A stretch of 5,688 bases of DNA from Prosthecobacter sp. GTDB taxonomy: Bacteria; Verrucomicrobiota; Verrucomicrobiia; Verrucomicrobiales; Verrucomicrobiaceae. Under the pieces are notes generated by a model that saw only the letters and a list, made by a program, of their open reading frames with translations, was not told the DNA's origin and ran no database searches. Positions 1-5,688 of this stretch are shown in pieces; within the stretch, counting starts at the first letter, position 1; every line of letters begins with the position of its first letter. Location: NCBI GenBank assembly GCA_020216965.1, contig JAIWOJ010000173.1, positions 1 to 5,688 on the forward strand, read 5' to 3'. The position numbers and the translations under genes were made by a program.

Positions 1-61
1 TCCCGACCTCGAAGCCCTGCGCCAAAAGCTGAATGAGCTGATCCTCAATGGGCGGCGGTAG
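1..61 (+). CDS. C-terminal tail of a truncated gene, product uncertain (possibly sulfatase-like)
   Basis: Reading from base 2, the frame is open from the left edge to a TAG at 59-61 and gives PDLEALRQKLNELILNGRR. Amphipathic tails of the type 'LxxxLxxLxxxGRx' close many arylsulfatase-family proteins, and sulfatases are abundant in Verrucomicrobiota and Planctomycetota, so a sulfatase is a guess. Nineteen residues are too few for a family assignment and no catalytic motif is in view. The codons resemble those of the other genes here (CTG, CTC, GCC, CGC), and the stop lies just before a hairpin, which fits a gene end converging on the minus-strand Gre gene. The frame could also be open by chance. 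Confidence 0.45.
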   Translation, partial: PDLEALRQKLNELILNGRR

Positions 62-94
62 GGCCTGCGCTAGGATGAAGATGGCCACCACTTG

Positions 95-118
95 CTCAGG
101 GGCATGGCTGCCCCTGGG
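95..118. terminator. Hairpin between convergent genes, possible terminator
   Basis: CAGGGGCA (97-104) pairs perfectly with TGCCCCTG (109-116) across a four-base loop. One G-U pair (96/117) and one C-G pair (95/118) extend the stem when it is read as plus-strand RNA. It sits between the TAG at 59-61 and the TAA of the minus-strand Gre gene at 161-163, where a terminator for one or both genes is expected. Neither side has a run of T, so it is not a classic intrinsic terminator. It may instead be a 3'-end stabilising stem or a chance GC-rich palindrome. Confidence 0.4.
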
Positions 119-160
119 GTGTGGAAAGGCGGTGTCTGCGGGGGGCGGCGGGGGCTTGGC

Positions 161-2008
161 TTAGGTGCCTGGGTTCCAGGCGCGGATGGCGGTGATTTTG
201 ACTTTGCGGGTGCCGTGATCGGTGGGGATCTCGGCTTCATCGCCGATGGCTTTGCCGAGGAGGCTTTTGGCGAGCTCGGAGAGGTAGGAGACGATGTGTT
301 TTTCGATGTCGCTGTCCCAGGCACCGAGGATGGTGAGGGTCTCAGTCTGGCCTGTGGCTTCATCGGTGTAGTCCACGATGGTGCCCATGCCGACGACGTC
401 GGTGGAGACGTTGGCAAAGTCGGTGCCGCGGGCGCGGTTGATGTCGCGCTCGAGTTCGTCTCTCATGCGGTTGAGGACGGCCTGCTGGTCCCGTGCTGCT
501 TTGTAGCCGCCGTTTTCGCGTAGGTCTCCTTCTTCTTTGGCGATTTGGATTTCCTGATGGTTGTGGGGGATTTTGACGGTGATGAGCTCATGGAGCTCTG
601 CTTTTTTCTTTTCGAGGCTGTCCCAGGAGACGATGAGGCTGTTGTCTTCACGGTTGCCGGTTTGGTCTTCCATGAGGGTCTCTAGCTCTGGGCGTGCTTT
701 GATGACGCGGGCCATGAGGGAGCGGCGGGTGAGCTCGTCAAGTACGGTGCTGGAGAGGAGGCGCTTGATGAAGAGCTGGACCATTTCTTCGTCCGGATCC
801 TGGACCCATTCGCCGATGAGGGTTTTTTCGGAGGAGAGGACTTCGATGAGGCGGCCGGTGCGCTTGGGGCCGCCGCTGACGTGGTCGTCTTCGATGGTGT
901 CGAGTACGGCGTGGGCGAGGTCGATGCTGAAGACGGATTTGGCGAGGCCGTCGCGCTCTTTGCAGGTCCAGATGAGGAGGTCTTGGGTGAGGGTGCGGTT
1001 GCGGACGGCTTTTTTGAGGTAGTCGGCGAGGGCTTCGATCTGGCCGTTGGCATCGAGGACGGTGGCGATTTCTGCGACGGCGCGGCCGCCGGTGCGTGCG
1101 ATGTGGCTGAGGAGTTCAGAGACCCAAGCCTGATCTGGGAAGGCGGTGGGGAAGGCGCGGTAGAGGCGGCCGTAGAGGGCGGCGGGGAGGCCGGTGAGGC
1201 TTTCGGTGATCTGCTGGCGGGCTTCGCTGATGAGGTCGGAGATTTTGAAGGAGCCGAGGGGGAGGGTGGCGTTTTTGTCGATGGTTTCGACGAGTTCATC
1301 CCGGGTGAGGAGGAGCTGGAGGCTTTCTTTGAGGTGCAGTTTCCAGGCTTTGCGGACGGTGTCGGAGATGTCTTGGAAGACGGGGATGAGTTCTTGGAGG
1401 GCGTTTTCAAAAAGGTCGATGTCTTTTTGAATGAGGGCGAGGACGCTGAGCTTGCCTTTGAGGTCGCGTTTGGCGAGGAAGTCGCGCACCATGGCTGCGC
1501 CTGGTTTTTCGCTGGAGTCCCGCAGGACGAGGGGGTCTTGGCGCTTGGAGGGGACGACGATGTGGCGGGCGGTTTTGAGGGTGCGCTTGGCGGCTTCCCA
1601 CCATTTTTTGTAGTCGGCCTCGGAGAGGATGCGTGGTTTGAGGAGGGCTTCGAGCTGATCGAGGGACATTTTGCCTCCGCTGGAGCGGAGGGCGAGCTCG
1701 ACGAGGGCGGTGGGATCGTCTTTGGCGAGCTTTTTGAGGCTGTCAGGATCGGTGAGGCGGATGGACAGGAGGTGGTCTGGGGGGAGGACTTCGAGGCTGC
1801 TGATGGCAAAGCCGAGCTTGAGGCTGTGGCCGGGCTTGCCTTCAAAGTCGATGATGAGCCTGTCCCCCATGAGGTCCCAGGAGGCGACGCGGCCGACACC
1901 CCAGCTTTTGTGGAGTACGTAGGTTCCTGGTTCGAGCTGGGAGAGTTTCTCTGCGTCTGGGGTGGCGAGCTTTCCTGCTGCCACGAGTTGTTGGGCCTCT
2001 GGATTCAT
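161..2008 (-). CDS. Long Gre-family transcription elongation factor with N-terminal extension
   Basis: This 615-residue protein ends in a complete Gre module. GreA/GreB proteins bind RNA polymerase, insert a coiled coil into the secondary channel and stimulate cleavage of backtracked RNA. The coiled coil spans about residues 463-530. Its tip reads EEGDLRENGGYKAARDQQ (492-509) and keeps both acidic residues (D495, E498) that match E. coli GreA D41 and E44. The FKBP-like C-terminal domain follows at about 535-612 (VVGMGTIVDYTDE, then GKAIGDEAEI). Ordinary Gre proteins have about 160 residues, so some 455 residues are extra. Residues 28-75 (YVLHKSWGVGRV, LIIDFEGKPGH) resemble the Tudor/SH3-like modules of CarD, Mfd and the PcrA C-terminus. 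Residues 80-450 look mostly helical and I do not recognise them. Chlamydial GreA is also greatly extended. The ATG at 2006-2008 is used. No Shine-Dalgarno is visible, and a promoter-like pair lies immediately upstream. The Gre assignment is secure; the role of the extension is unknown. Confidence 0.9.
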   Translation of the reverse strand: MNPEAQQLVAAGKLATPDAEKLSQLEPGTYVLHKSWGVGRVASWDLMGDRLIIDFEGKPGHSLKLGFAISSLEVLPPDHLLSIRLTDPDSLKKLAKDDPTALVELALRSSGGKMSLDQLEALLKPRILSEADYKKWWEAAKRTLKTARHIVVPSKRQDPLVLRDSSEKPGAAMVRDFLAKRDLKGKLSVLALIQKDIDLFENALQELIPVFQDISDTVRKAWKLHLKESLQLLLTRDELVETIDKNATLPLGSFKISDLISEARQQITESLTGLPAALYGRLYRAFPTAFPDQAWVSELLSHIARTGGRAVAEIATVLDANGQIEALADYLKKAVRNRTLTQDLLIWTCKERDGLAKSVFSIDLAHAVLDTIEDDHVSGGPKRTGRLIEVLSSEKTLIGEWVQDPDEEMVQLFIKRLLSSTVLDELTRRSLMARVIKARPELETLMEDQTGNREDNSLIVSWDSLEKKKAELHELITVKIPHNHQEIQIAKEEGDLRENGGYKAARDQQAVLNRMRDELERDINRARGTDFANVSTDVVGMGTIVDYTDEATGQTETLTILGAWDSDIEKHIVSYLSELAKSLLGKAIGDEAEIPTDHGTRKVKITAIRAWNPGT

Positions 2009-2017
2009 GGGAGGGCG

Positions 2018-2045
2018 ATGCTAGCAGGGTGTTTTTCGCTGGCAA
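2018..2045 (-). promoter_or_regulatory. Candidate promoter of the Gre gene, nearly leaderless
   Basis: Read on the minus strand, TTGCCA (2040-2045, 5/6 to the -35 consensus) is followed by a 16-base spacer and TAGCAT (2018-2023, 4/6 to TATAAT), with TGC just before it as a partial extended -10. The -10 box ends nine bases before the ATG, so transcription would start almost at the start codon. This fits the lack of a ribosome binding site. It lies in the 84-base gap after the acyltransferase gene (2009-2092), which shows no convincing terminator. This is a by-eye consensus match only. Confidence 0.35.
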
Positions 2046-2092
2046 AGGAAACTTCCCCCCCTGTGTGGATGGGCGCGGGTGCGGCTGGGCTG

Positions 2093-3817
2093 TCAAGAGG
2101 CGCCGAGGTCTGTCATGAGTTGGTGGATGAAGATCTGCCGTTCTTCTGCGGTGAGGGTGCCTTCACGCCAGCAGAGGGTGAGGACGAGGCGGCCATTTTT
2201 TTCGTTGGCAAAGACGCCGGTGCCTGGCGGGTCTGAGAAGCTGGGGACGTGGTAGGCATTGGTGACGGCGGCTCCGGCAAAGTGGGTGAGCTCTGGGGCA
2301 AAGGGGCCGGTATTGCTGTGATAGAAGGAGCTGAATTTGCCCTTCATGTGGAAGTTGATGAAGAACATGTGCAGCCAGGGGGGCATGGGGCGCATCATCC
2401 ACATGAGGTCCCGAAAGGCATCGCCGATTTTGTCTTTGATGAAGCGGGTGTGCTGCTGGTGCAGGGAGCCTGCGGCTGCCTGGAGGGTACTGAGCTCTTC
2501 AGCCAGGAGGTTGCAGAAGAACATGGTGAGGTGGTTTTGGAAGAGGGGGCCACGGGTGCCTTTTTTCCGCACCTGGATGGGTACGCAGCACATGAGGGAC
2601 TGGGGTTTGATGCCACGGCGGGTAAAGACGGCCTGGTGGGCGCGCATGGCACAGGCGAGGTGGAAGGGCATGTTGATGAGCGGGCCGCAGACCTGGGCAC
2701 TGCGGCGGGCGGCCTCTTGGGTCTGCGCCTCGGTGAGGGTGATGACTTGGAAGTGGGCACGGCCTGCGGAGAGCTTGGCGGAGCCGAGTGCCTCAAAGGG
2801 TTTGGCCATGACTTGATCGAAGAAGGCGGGCATGACTTTGGCGGTCTTCCAGCGCTCTGCCCAGCCGCGTGGGTCGGCGAGGTCGGTGAGGTCAAAGGCG
2901 GGCACGGGCTCCCCTGCGCTGCCGCTGAGCAGGCGGTTCATTTCGATGAGGAAAAACTCTGCCCCGATGCCGTCCATGATGAGGTGGCTCCAGGAGAAGA
3001 CGAAGACGCAGGTGCCGTCTGCTTTTTCCACGAGGTCAAAGCGCACGTTCATCCAGCCATCTTCCTGCTGGGGCAGGGAGGTATTGATGATGTCATCGAG
3101 TTGGGTCTGGAGATCGCTGAACTCTTGCGCGCCGTGGGCGGCGAGCTGGCCTGGGGAGCCTTTTTGTGACCAGAGATGCAGCTCTAGCGGGCGGGGGGCG
3201 GCGGCGGGCTCCCAGCGCGGCAGGGAGAAGAGGGAGGGCTGCCGGAGCTGAGCCGTCAAGATGGGGAAGGGGAACTGCTCTGGCAGGCGCTGGAGCAATT
3301 GTTTGAGGGTGTGCACGTTTGGCACGCGGTCGAGCTCGATGAAGGAGTGGGCGATGTGGCCGCCTTGGCCTGCTTTGCGGAGCATTTCATCAAAGGCGTG
3401 GGTGAAGAAATCGCAGTCGCGCAGGGGGAGATGGGGGAGTTTTTCCTGGGGCGCGGGGGGCATCCGCTCAGGCGGGTGGGGGGCAGGCTGGGCAGGCAGC
3501 TCTGCGGGCGGTGGCAGGGGAGGCGGTGCGCTCGCTACGTCGGTTTCACTGGGTAGGACTTCGTAGCCTTGATCTAGCAAGAGGGCAGCGATGGCCTTGG
3601 CGTTTTTGAAATTGGCGCGTGAGACACTGCCGGTGGGGATGGCTTTGCCAAAATGCTCCTCCAGCAGGAGCAAGAGCTGCATGATGGCCATGGAGTCCAG
3701 CCCTGCCTCGAAGAGATCAGACTCTACCGTGAAGCCGGGCGGCGTCTGCAGCACCTCATGGCGGACGAGGTCGAGGATACGGACTTCAAGCTGAGGGAGG
3801 GTTTCAGTGGCAGGCAT
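2093..3817 (-). CDS. Acyl carrier protein fused to a condensation/acyltransferase-like domain
   Basis: With the ATG at 3815-3817 this is a 574-residue two-domain protein. Residues about 7-85 form a carrier domain: LFEAGLDSMAIMQLL (35-49) is the phosphopantetheine attachment loop, with S42 as the expected modified serine. A proline/alanine-rich linker covers about 88-129. The rest resembles the C-domain/PapA/wax-ester-synthase superfamily of CoA- or carrier-dependent acyltransferases. It has SHLIMDG (277-283), matching HHxxxDG with catalytic H278 and structural D282, and the first His replaced by Ser. N428 in FQNHLTMFF and SNTGPF (501-506) sit where the SNxxGP-like motif of this superfamily is expected. 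Inferred role: transfer of an acyl group held on its own carrier domain to an unknown alcohol or amine. It needs a phosphopantetheinyl transferase and a loading enzyme, neither in view. The frame is open to an ATG at 3953-3955, but that overlaps metF and the added residues are low-complexity, so 3817 is preferred; an ATG at 3905-3907 is also possible. No signal peptide is visible. The two domains are clear, the substrate is not. Confidence 0.85.
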   Translation of the reverse strand: MPATETLPQLEVRILDLVRHEVLQTPPGFTVESDLFEAGLDSMAIMQLLLLLEEHFGKAIPTGSVSRANFKNAKAIAALLLDQGYEVLPSETDVASAPPPLPPPAELPAQPAPHPPERMPPAPQEKLPHLPLRDCDFFTHAFDEMLRKAGQGGHIAHSFIELDRVPNVHTLKQLLQRLPEQFPFPILTAQLRQPSLFSLPRWEPAAAPRPLELHLWSQKGSPGQLAAHGAQEFSDLQTQLDDIINTSLPQQEDGWMNVRFDLVEKADGTCVFVFSWSHLIMDGIGAEFFLIEMNRLLSGSAGEPVPAFDLTDLADPRGWAERWKTAKVMPAFFDQVMAKPFEALGSAKLSAGRAHFQVITLTEAQTQEAARRSAQVCGPLINMPFHLACAMRAHQAVFTRRGIKPQSLMCCVPIQVRKKGTRGPLFQNHLTMFFCNLLAEELSTLQAAAGSLHQQHTRFIKDKIGDAFRDLMWMMRPMPPWLHMFFINFHMKGKFSSFYHSNTGPFAPELTHFAGAAVTNAYHVPSFSDPPGTGVFANEKNGRLVLTLCWREGTLTAEERQIFIHQLMTDLGAS

Positions 3818-3837
3818 CGGCGGGGCAGGGGGCGCGG

Positions 3838-3865
3838 ACAGTAGGGGCGCATGCAGGTAGGTCAA
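3838..3865 (-). promoter_or_regulatory. Candidate promoter of the carrier-acyltransferase gene
   Basis: On the minus strand TTGACC (3860-3865, 5/6 to TTGACA) precedes TACTGT (3838-3843, 3/6 to TATAAT) by 16 bases. Transcription would begin near 3831, about 14 bases before the ATG at 3817. If real, it rules out the upstream ATGs at 3907 and 3955 as translation starts. The -10 match is weak and no ribosome binding site is seen. Confidence 0.25.
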
Positions 3866-3898
3866 GCTAGCACGTCCTTGGCGGGAGCATGTCCTGCC

Positions 3899-3927
3899 TT
3901 GCGCCATCGGCAGGCACACTCTATACC
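3899..3927 (+). promoter_or_regulatory. Candidate metF promoter
   Basis: TTGCGC (3899-3904) and TATACC (3922-3927) are separated by 17 bases. The -35 matches the consensus at 3/6 and the -10 at 4/6. Transcription would start near 3934, leaving a leader of roughly 14 bases with no clear Shine-Dalgarno before the ATG at 3948. That leader is too short for a SAM riboswitch. This is the best candidate in the divergent region but rests on weak consensus matches. Confidence 0.3.
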
Positions 3928-3947
3928 TCGGCCTCTTTTTCCCCGGA

Positions 3948-4868
3948 ATGCACATCGCCGATATCCTCCGTCAGCAGCGCCCCACGCTATCCTTTGAGTT
4001 TTTCCCGCCCAAGACGGCGGAGGCCTCGGAGGCTCTTTATCAGACGATCGGTGAGCTTGAGGCTTATAAGCCCTCGTTTGTCAGCGTCACCTACGGCGCG
4101 GGCGGCTCCACGCGAGAGCTGACGCATGACCTCGTGGTGCGCCTGAAGAAGACCACCACGCTGGATCCCGTGCCGCATCTGACCTGCGTCTGCCATGGGG
4201 AGGCGGACATCACCTCCATCCTGGAAAGATACGCGGAAGCAGGGGTGAGCAACATCCTGGCCCTGGGGGGAGATCCACCGCGCAACCTGGAGGGGTATGA
4301 CCGCAAAAAGGATGCCTTTCAGCACGCGGCGGACCTGGTGCGCTTTATTAAAAAATTCAACAGCAGCGGCGCGCATCCTGATCCGCGCGGCTTTGGCATC
4401 GGCGTCGCAGGCTTTCCTGAGGGGCACCCAGCCACGCCCAACCGCGTGCAGGAGATGGATTACCTGAAAGCTAAATGTGATGAAGGCGCTGACTACATCT
4501 GCACCCAGCTCTTTTTTGATAACCACGATTTTCTGGATTTCCGCGACCGCTGCCGCCTGGCAGGCATCCAGATCCCGATCATCGCAGGCATCATGCCCAT
4601 CACGAGCGCCAGCGGCATGAAGCGCATGGCAGAGCTGGCCGCAGGTGCCCGCTATCCAGCCAAGCTCCTGCGTGCCATCCAGCGCGCCGGGAATGATGAA
4701 GCCGCAGTGCAGCGCGTCGGCGTGCATTATGCCACGGAACAATGCCGTGACCTGCTGGAGCATGGCGTGGATGGCATCCACTTTTACACCCTCAACAAAT
4801 CCCAGGCCACCCGGGAGATCTATGCCAGCCTCGGCATCCGTGACTCCTCCGCCGTCCGCAGTGCATGA
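3948..4868 (+). CDS. metF: Methylenetetrahydrofolate reductase MetF
   Basis: The 306-residue product is a full-length bacterial MetF, a cytosolic FAD-dependent TIM-barrel enzyme. It reduces 5,10-methylene-THF to 5-methyl-THF, the methyl donor for methionine synthesis. LSFEFFPPK (14-22) holds E17, the counterpart of the E. coli proton donor E28. VTYGAGGSTRE (47-57) is the conserved FAD-side loop. LALGGDPP (104-111) holds D109, matching E. coli D120 at the flavin. TQLFFDN (186-192) holds Q187, which matches E. coli folate-contacting Q183. GIHFYTLNKS (276-285) is the usual C-terminal strand. There is no SAM-binding regulatory domain like that of eukaryotic MTHFR. In GIMPITSA (214-221), A221 sits where E. 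coli has F223, an aromatic that contacts substrate. The ATG at 3948 places the N-terminus as expected for the family. It is divergent from the carrier-acyltransferase gene and overlaps the kinase gene downstream. Confidence 0.97.
   Translation: MHIADILRQQRPTLSFEFFPPKTAEASEALYQTIGELEAYKPSFVSVTYGAGGSTRELTHDLVVRLKKTTTLDPVPHLTCVCHGEADITSILERYAEAGVSNILALGGDPPRNLEGYDRKKDAFQHAADLVRFIKKFNSSGAHPDPRGFGIGVAGFPEGHPATPNRVQEMDYLKAKCDEGADYICTQLFFDNHDFLDFRDRCRLAGIQIPIIAGIMPITSASGMKRMAELAAGARYPAKLLRAIQRAGNDEAAVQRVGVHYATEQCRDLLEHGVDGIHFYTLNKSQATREIYASLGIRDSSAVRSA
4865..4868 (+). promoter_or_regulatory. ATGA stop/start overlap, translational coupling
   Basis: The TGA of metF (4866-4868) and the ATG of the ROK kinase (4865-4867) share ATGA. 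No Shine-Dalgarno precedes the second start, so ribosomes finishing metF probably re-initiate here and link production of the two proteins. Confidence 0.75.
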
Positions 4869-5688
4869 GTGACCAGCCCCTGATCGCCGCCATCGAGGCT
4901 GGTGGCACGAAGTTTATCTGCGGCATCGGCCGTGGGCCGAGCGAAATCCTCGCCACCCATCGGATCGACACCACCACGCCAGAGGAGACGCTAGAGTCTG
5001 TCTGCCGCTGGTTTTCCAAGATGAAGCAGGAGCATGGCAACTTCGCCGCCATGGGCATCGGTAGCTTTGGCCCGGTGGACCTCAACCCCGCCAGTGAGAC
5101 CTATGGCTACATCACCAGCACGCCCAAGCCCGGCTGGCAGCAGACAGACCTCGTCAGCCGGCTGAAAAACCGCTTCAAGGTGCCCATCGGGTTTGACACA
5201 GATGTCAACGCCGCCGTGCTGGCTGAATACCTGTGGGGGGCAGGGCAGGGCATGGATCCTCTTGTTTACATCACCGTCGGCACAGGGGTCGGTGGTGGTG
5301 TGCTGGTGCACGGCCAGTTGCTGCACGGCGCACTGCACCCAGAGATCGGCCACCTGGCCGTGCCGCCGCCGGTGAATAGCCTAGCCGTGCAGCGCGAGTG
5401 CCAGTGCCCCTTTCACAAAAGCTGCGTGGAAGGTTACGTCTGCGGCCCTGCCATCGCCAAGCGCTGGGGCGTGCGCGCAGACATGCTGCCCCTGGACCAC
5501 CCTGCCTGGGAAGAGATCGCGGATGTCATGGCCCATGCGCTGATGAACCTCACCCTCACGCTTTCTCCCAAGCGCATCATTCTCGGCGGCGGGGTGATGG
5601 AGCAACCCCAGCTCATCCCGCTGATCCGCGGTAAGCTGATGAGCCACCTGAACGGCTATCTGCTCATCCCCCAGCTCCATCGTGAGAT
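4865..5688 (+). CDS. ROK-family sugar kinase, fructokinase-like (3' end missing)
   Basis: From the ATG overlapping the metF stop, 274 codons are open to the window edge. ROK fructokinases have about 290-300 residues, so only the last helix or so is missing. The protein phosphorylates a hexose with ATP, most likely fructose at O6. IEAGGTKFICGIG (10-22) is the N-terminal ATP phosphate loop in the EAGGTKF form seen in Bacillus YdhR/GmuE-type fructokinases. GSFGPVDL (66-73) and YGYITSTPKPGW (80-91) are also typical of that group. FDTDVNAAVLAE (110-121) carries the catalytic base D113. VGTGVGGGV (138-146) is the second phosphate-binding loop. HPEIGHL (158-164) with ECQCPFHKSCVEG (178-190) forms the ROK zinc site (C179, C181, H184, C186 and a His of HPEIGH). 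RIILGGGVM (237-245) is the adenosine motif. A fructokinase is favoured over glucokinase by the CxCPFHxxC zinc motif, but mannose or another hexose cannot be excluded. It is co-transcribed with metF. Confidence 0.92.
   Translation, partial: MSDQPLIAAIEAGGTKFICGIGRGPSEILATHRIDTTTPEETLESVCRWFSKMKQEHGNFAAMGIGSFGPVDLNPASETYGYITSTPKPGWQQTDLVSRLKNRFKVPIGFDTDVNAAVLAEYLWGAGQGMDPLVYITVGTGVGGGVLVHGQLLHGALHPEIGHLAVPPPVNSLAVQRECQCPFHKSCVEGYVCGPAIAKRWGVRADMLPLDHPAWEEIADVMAHALMNLTLTLSPKRIILGGGVMEQPQLIPLIRGKLMSHLNGYLLIPQLHRE

Noticed and set aside
682..1899. Minus-strand frame of 405 codons overlapping the Gre gene in another register
   Set aside because: The product is an almost pure Ser/Pro/Lys/Ala low-complexity string produced by reading the Gre codons out of frame.
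2047..2056. Inverted repeat GGAAACTTCC downstream of the carrier-acyltransferase stop
   Set aside because: A four-base stem with a two-base loop cannot fold as a terminator.
2055..2061. Run of seven C, considered as a phase-variation tract
   Set aside because: It is short for a slippage tract, non-coding, and lies upstream of the candidate -35 rather than between the promoter boxes.
881..2236. Long open frame on the plus strand (451 codons), antisense to the Gre gene and the intergenic gap
   Set aside because: The product is an anomalous Gly/Glu/Asp/Phe-rich stretch with no motif, as expected opposite a GC-rich gene; the minus-strand frame carries recognisable Gre domains.
2249..3169. Open plus-strand frame antisense to the carrier-acyltransferase gene
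   Set aside because: Composition-driven shadow rich in Gly, Glu and Val with no domain; the opposite strand encodes the HxxxDG acyltransferase.
1..3900. Strong G over C bias on the plus strand that flips near 3900, considered as a replication-strand switch
   Set aside because: The flip coincides with the change of coding strand, and coding strands on both sides are C-rich, so gene orientation explains it.
3818..3955. N-terminal extension of the carrier-acyltransferase by 46 residues
   Set aside because: The extra residues are Arg/Pro/Cys-rich, unlike a carrier protein N-terminus, and overlap the metF start; MPATETLPQLEVRI is a natural carrier-domain beginning.
3987..4781. Minus-strand open frame of 264 codons opposite metF
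   Set aside because: Lies wholly inside metF, whose motifs are unmistakable, and its own product matches nothing I recognise.

Overview
The window looks like chromosomal DNA from a GC-rich bacterium. My best guess is a member of the Verrucomicrobiota (PVC superphylum). That rests mainly on the unusually long Gre-type elongation factor, because Chlamydia also has an N-terminally extended GreA, and on the near absence of Shine-Dalgarno sequences. There is no rRNA, tRNA, insertion sequence, phage gene or CRISPR array, and nothing obviously marks recent transfer. Assignment to a phylum is inference, not something read directly from the sequence.

Layout. Bases 1-61 hold the last codons of a plus-strand gene that enters from the left. 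A 99-base gap with a strong hairpin (95-118) separates it from two minus-strand genes. These are a 615-residue Gre-family transcription factor (161-2008) and, upstream of it, a 574-residue protein (2093-3817) that joins an acyl carrier protein domain to a condensation/acyltransferase-like domain. A 130-base divergent intergenic region (3818-3947) follows. Two plus-strand genes then run to the right edge: metF (3948-4868), and a ROK-family sugar kinase of the fructokinase type (4865 onward) whose start codon overlaps the metF stop codon. The kinase is cut by the window end. No gene-free stretch exceeds 300 bases.

How the genes relate. metF and the ROK kinase overlap by ATGA and are almost certainly one operon, although one-carbon metabolism and sugar phosphorylation have no obvious direct link. 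The carrier-protein/acyltransferase gene and the Gre gene share a strand with an 84-base gap. That gap carries a plausible promoter very close to the Gre start, so Gre may be transcribed on its own with almost no leader. The most unusual items are the carrier-acyltransferase fusion, which has no adenylation, ketosynthase or other assembly-line gene beside it in view, and the Gre protein, whose N-terminus resembles the small Tudor/SH3-like RNA-polymerase-binding modules of CarD, Mfd and PcrA.
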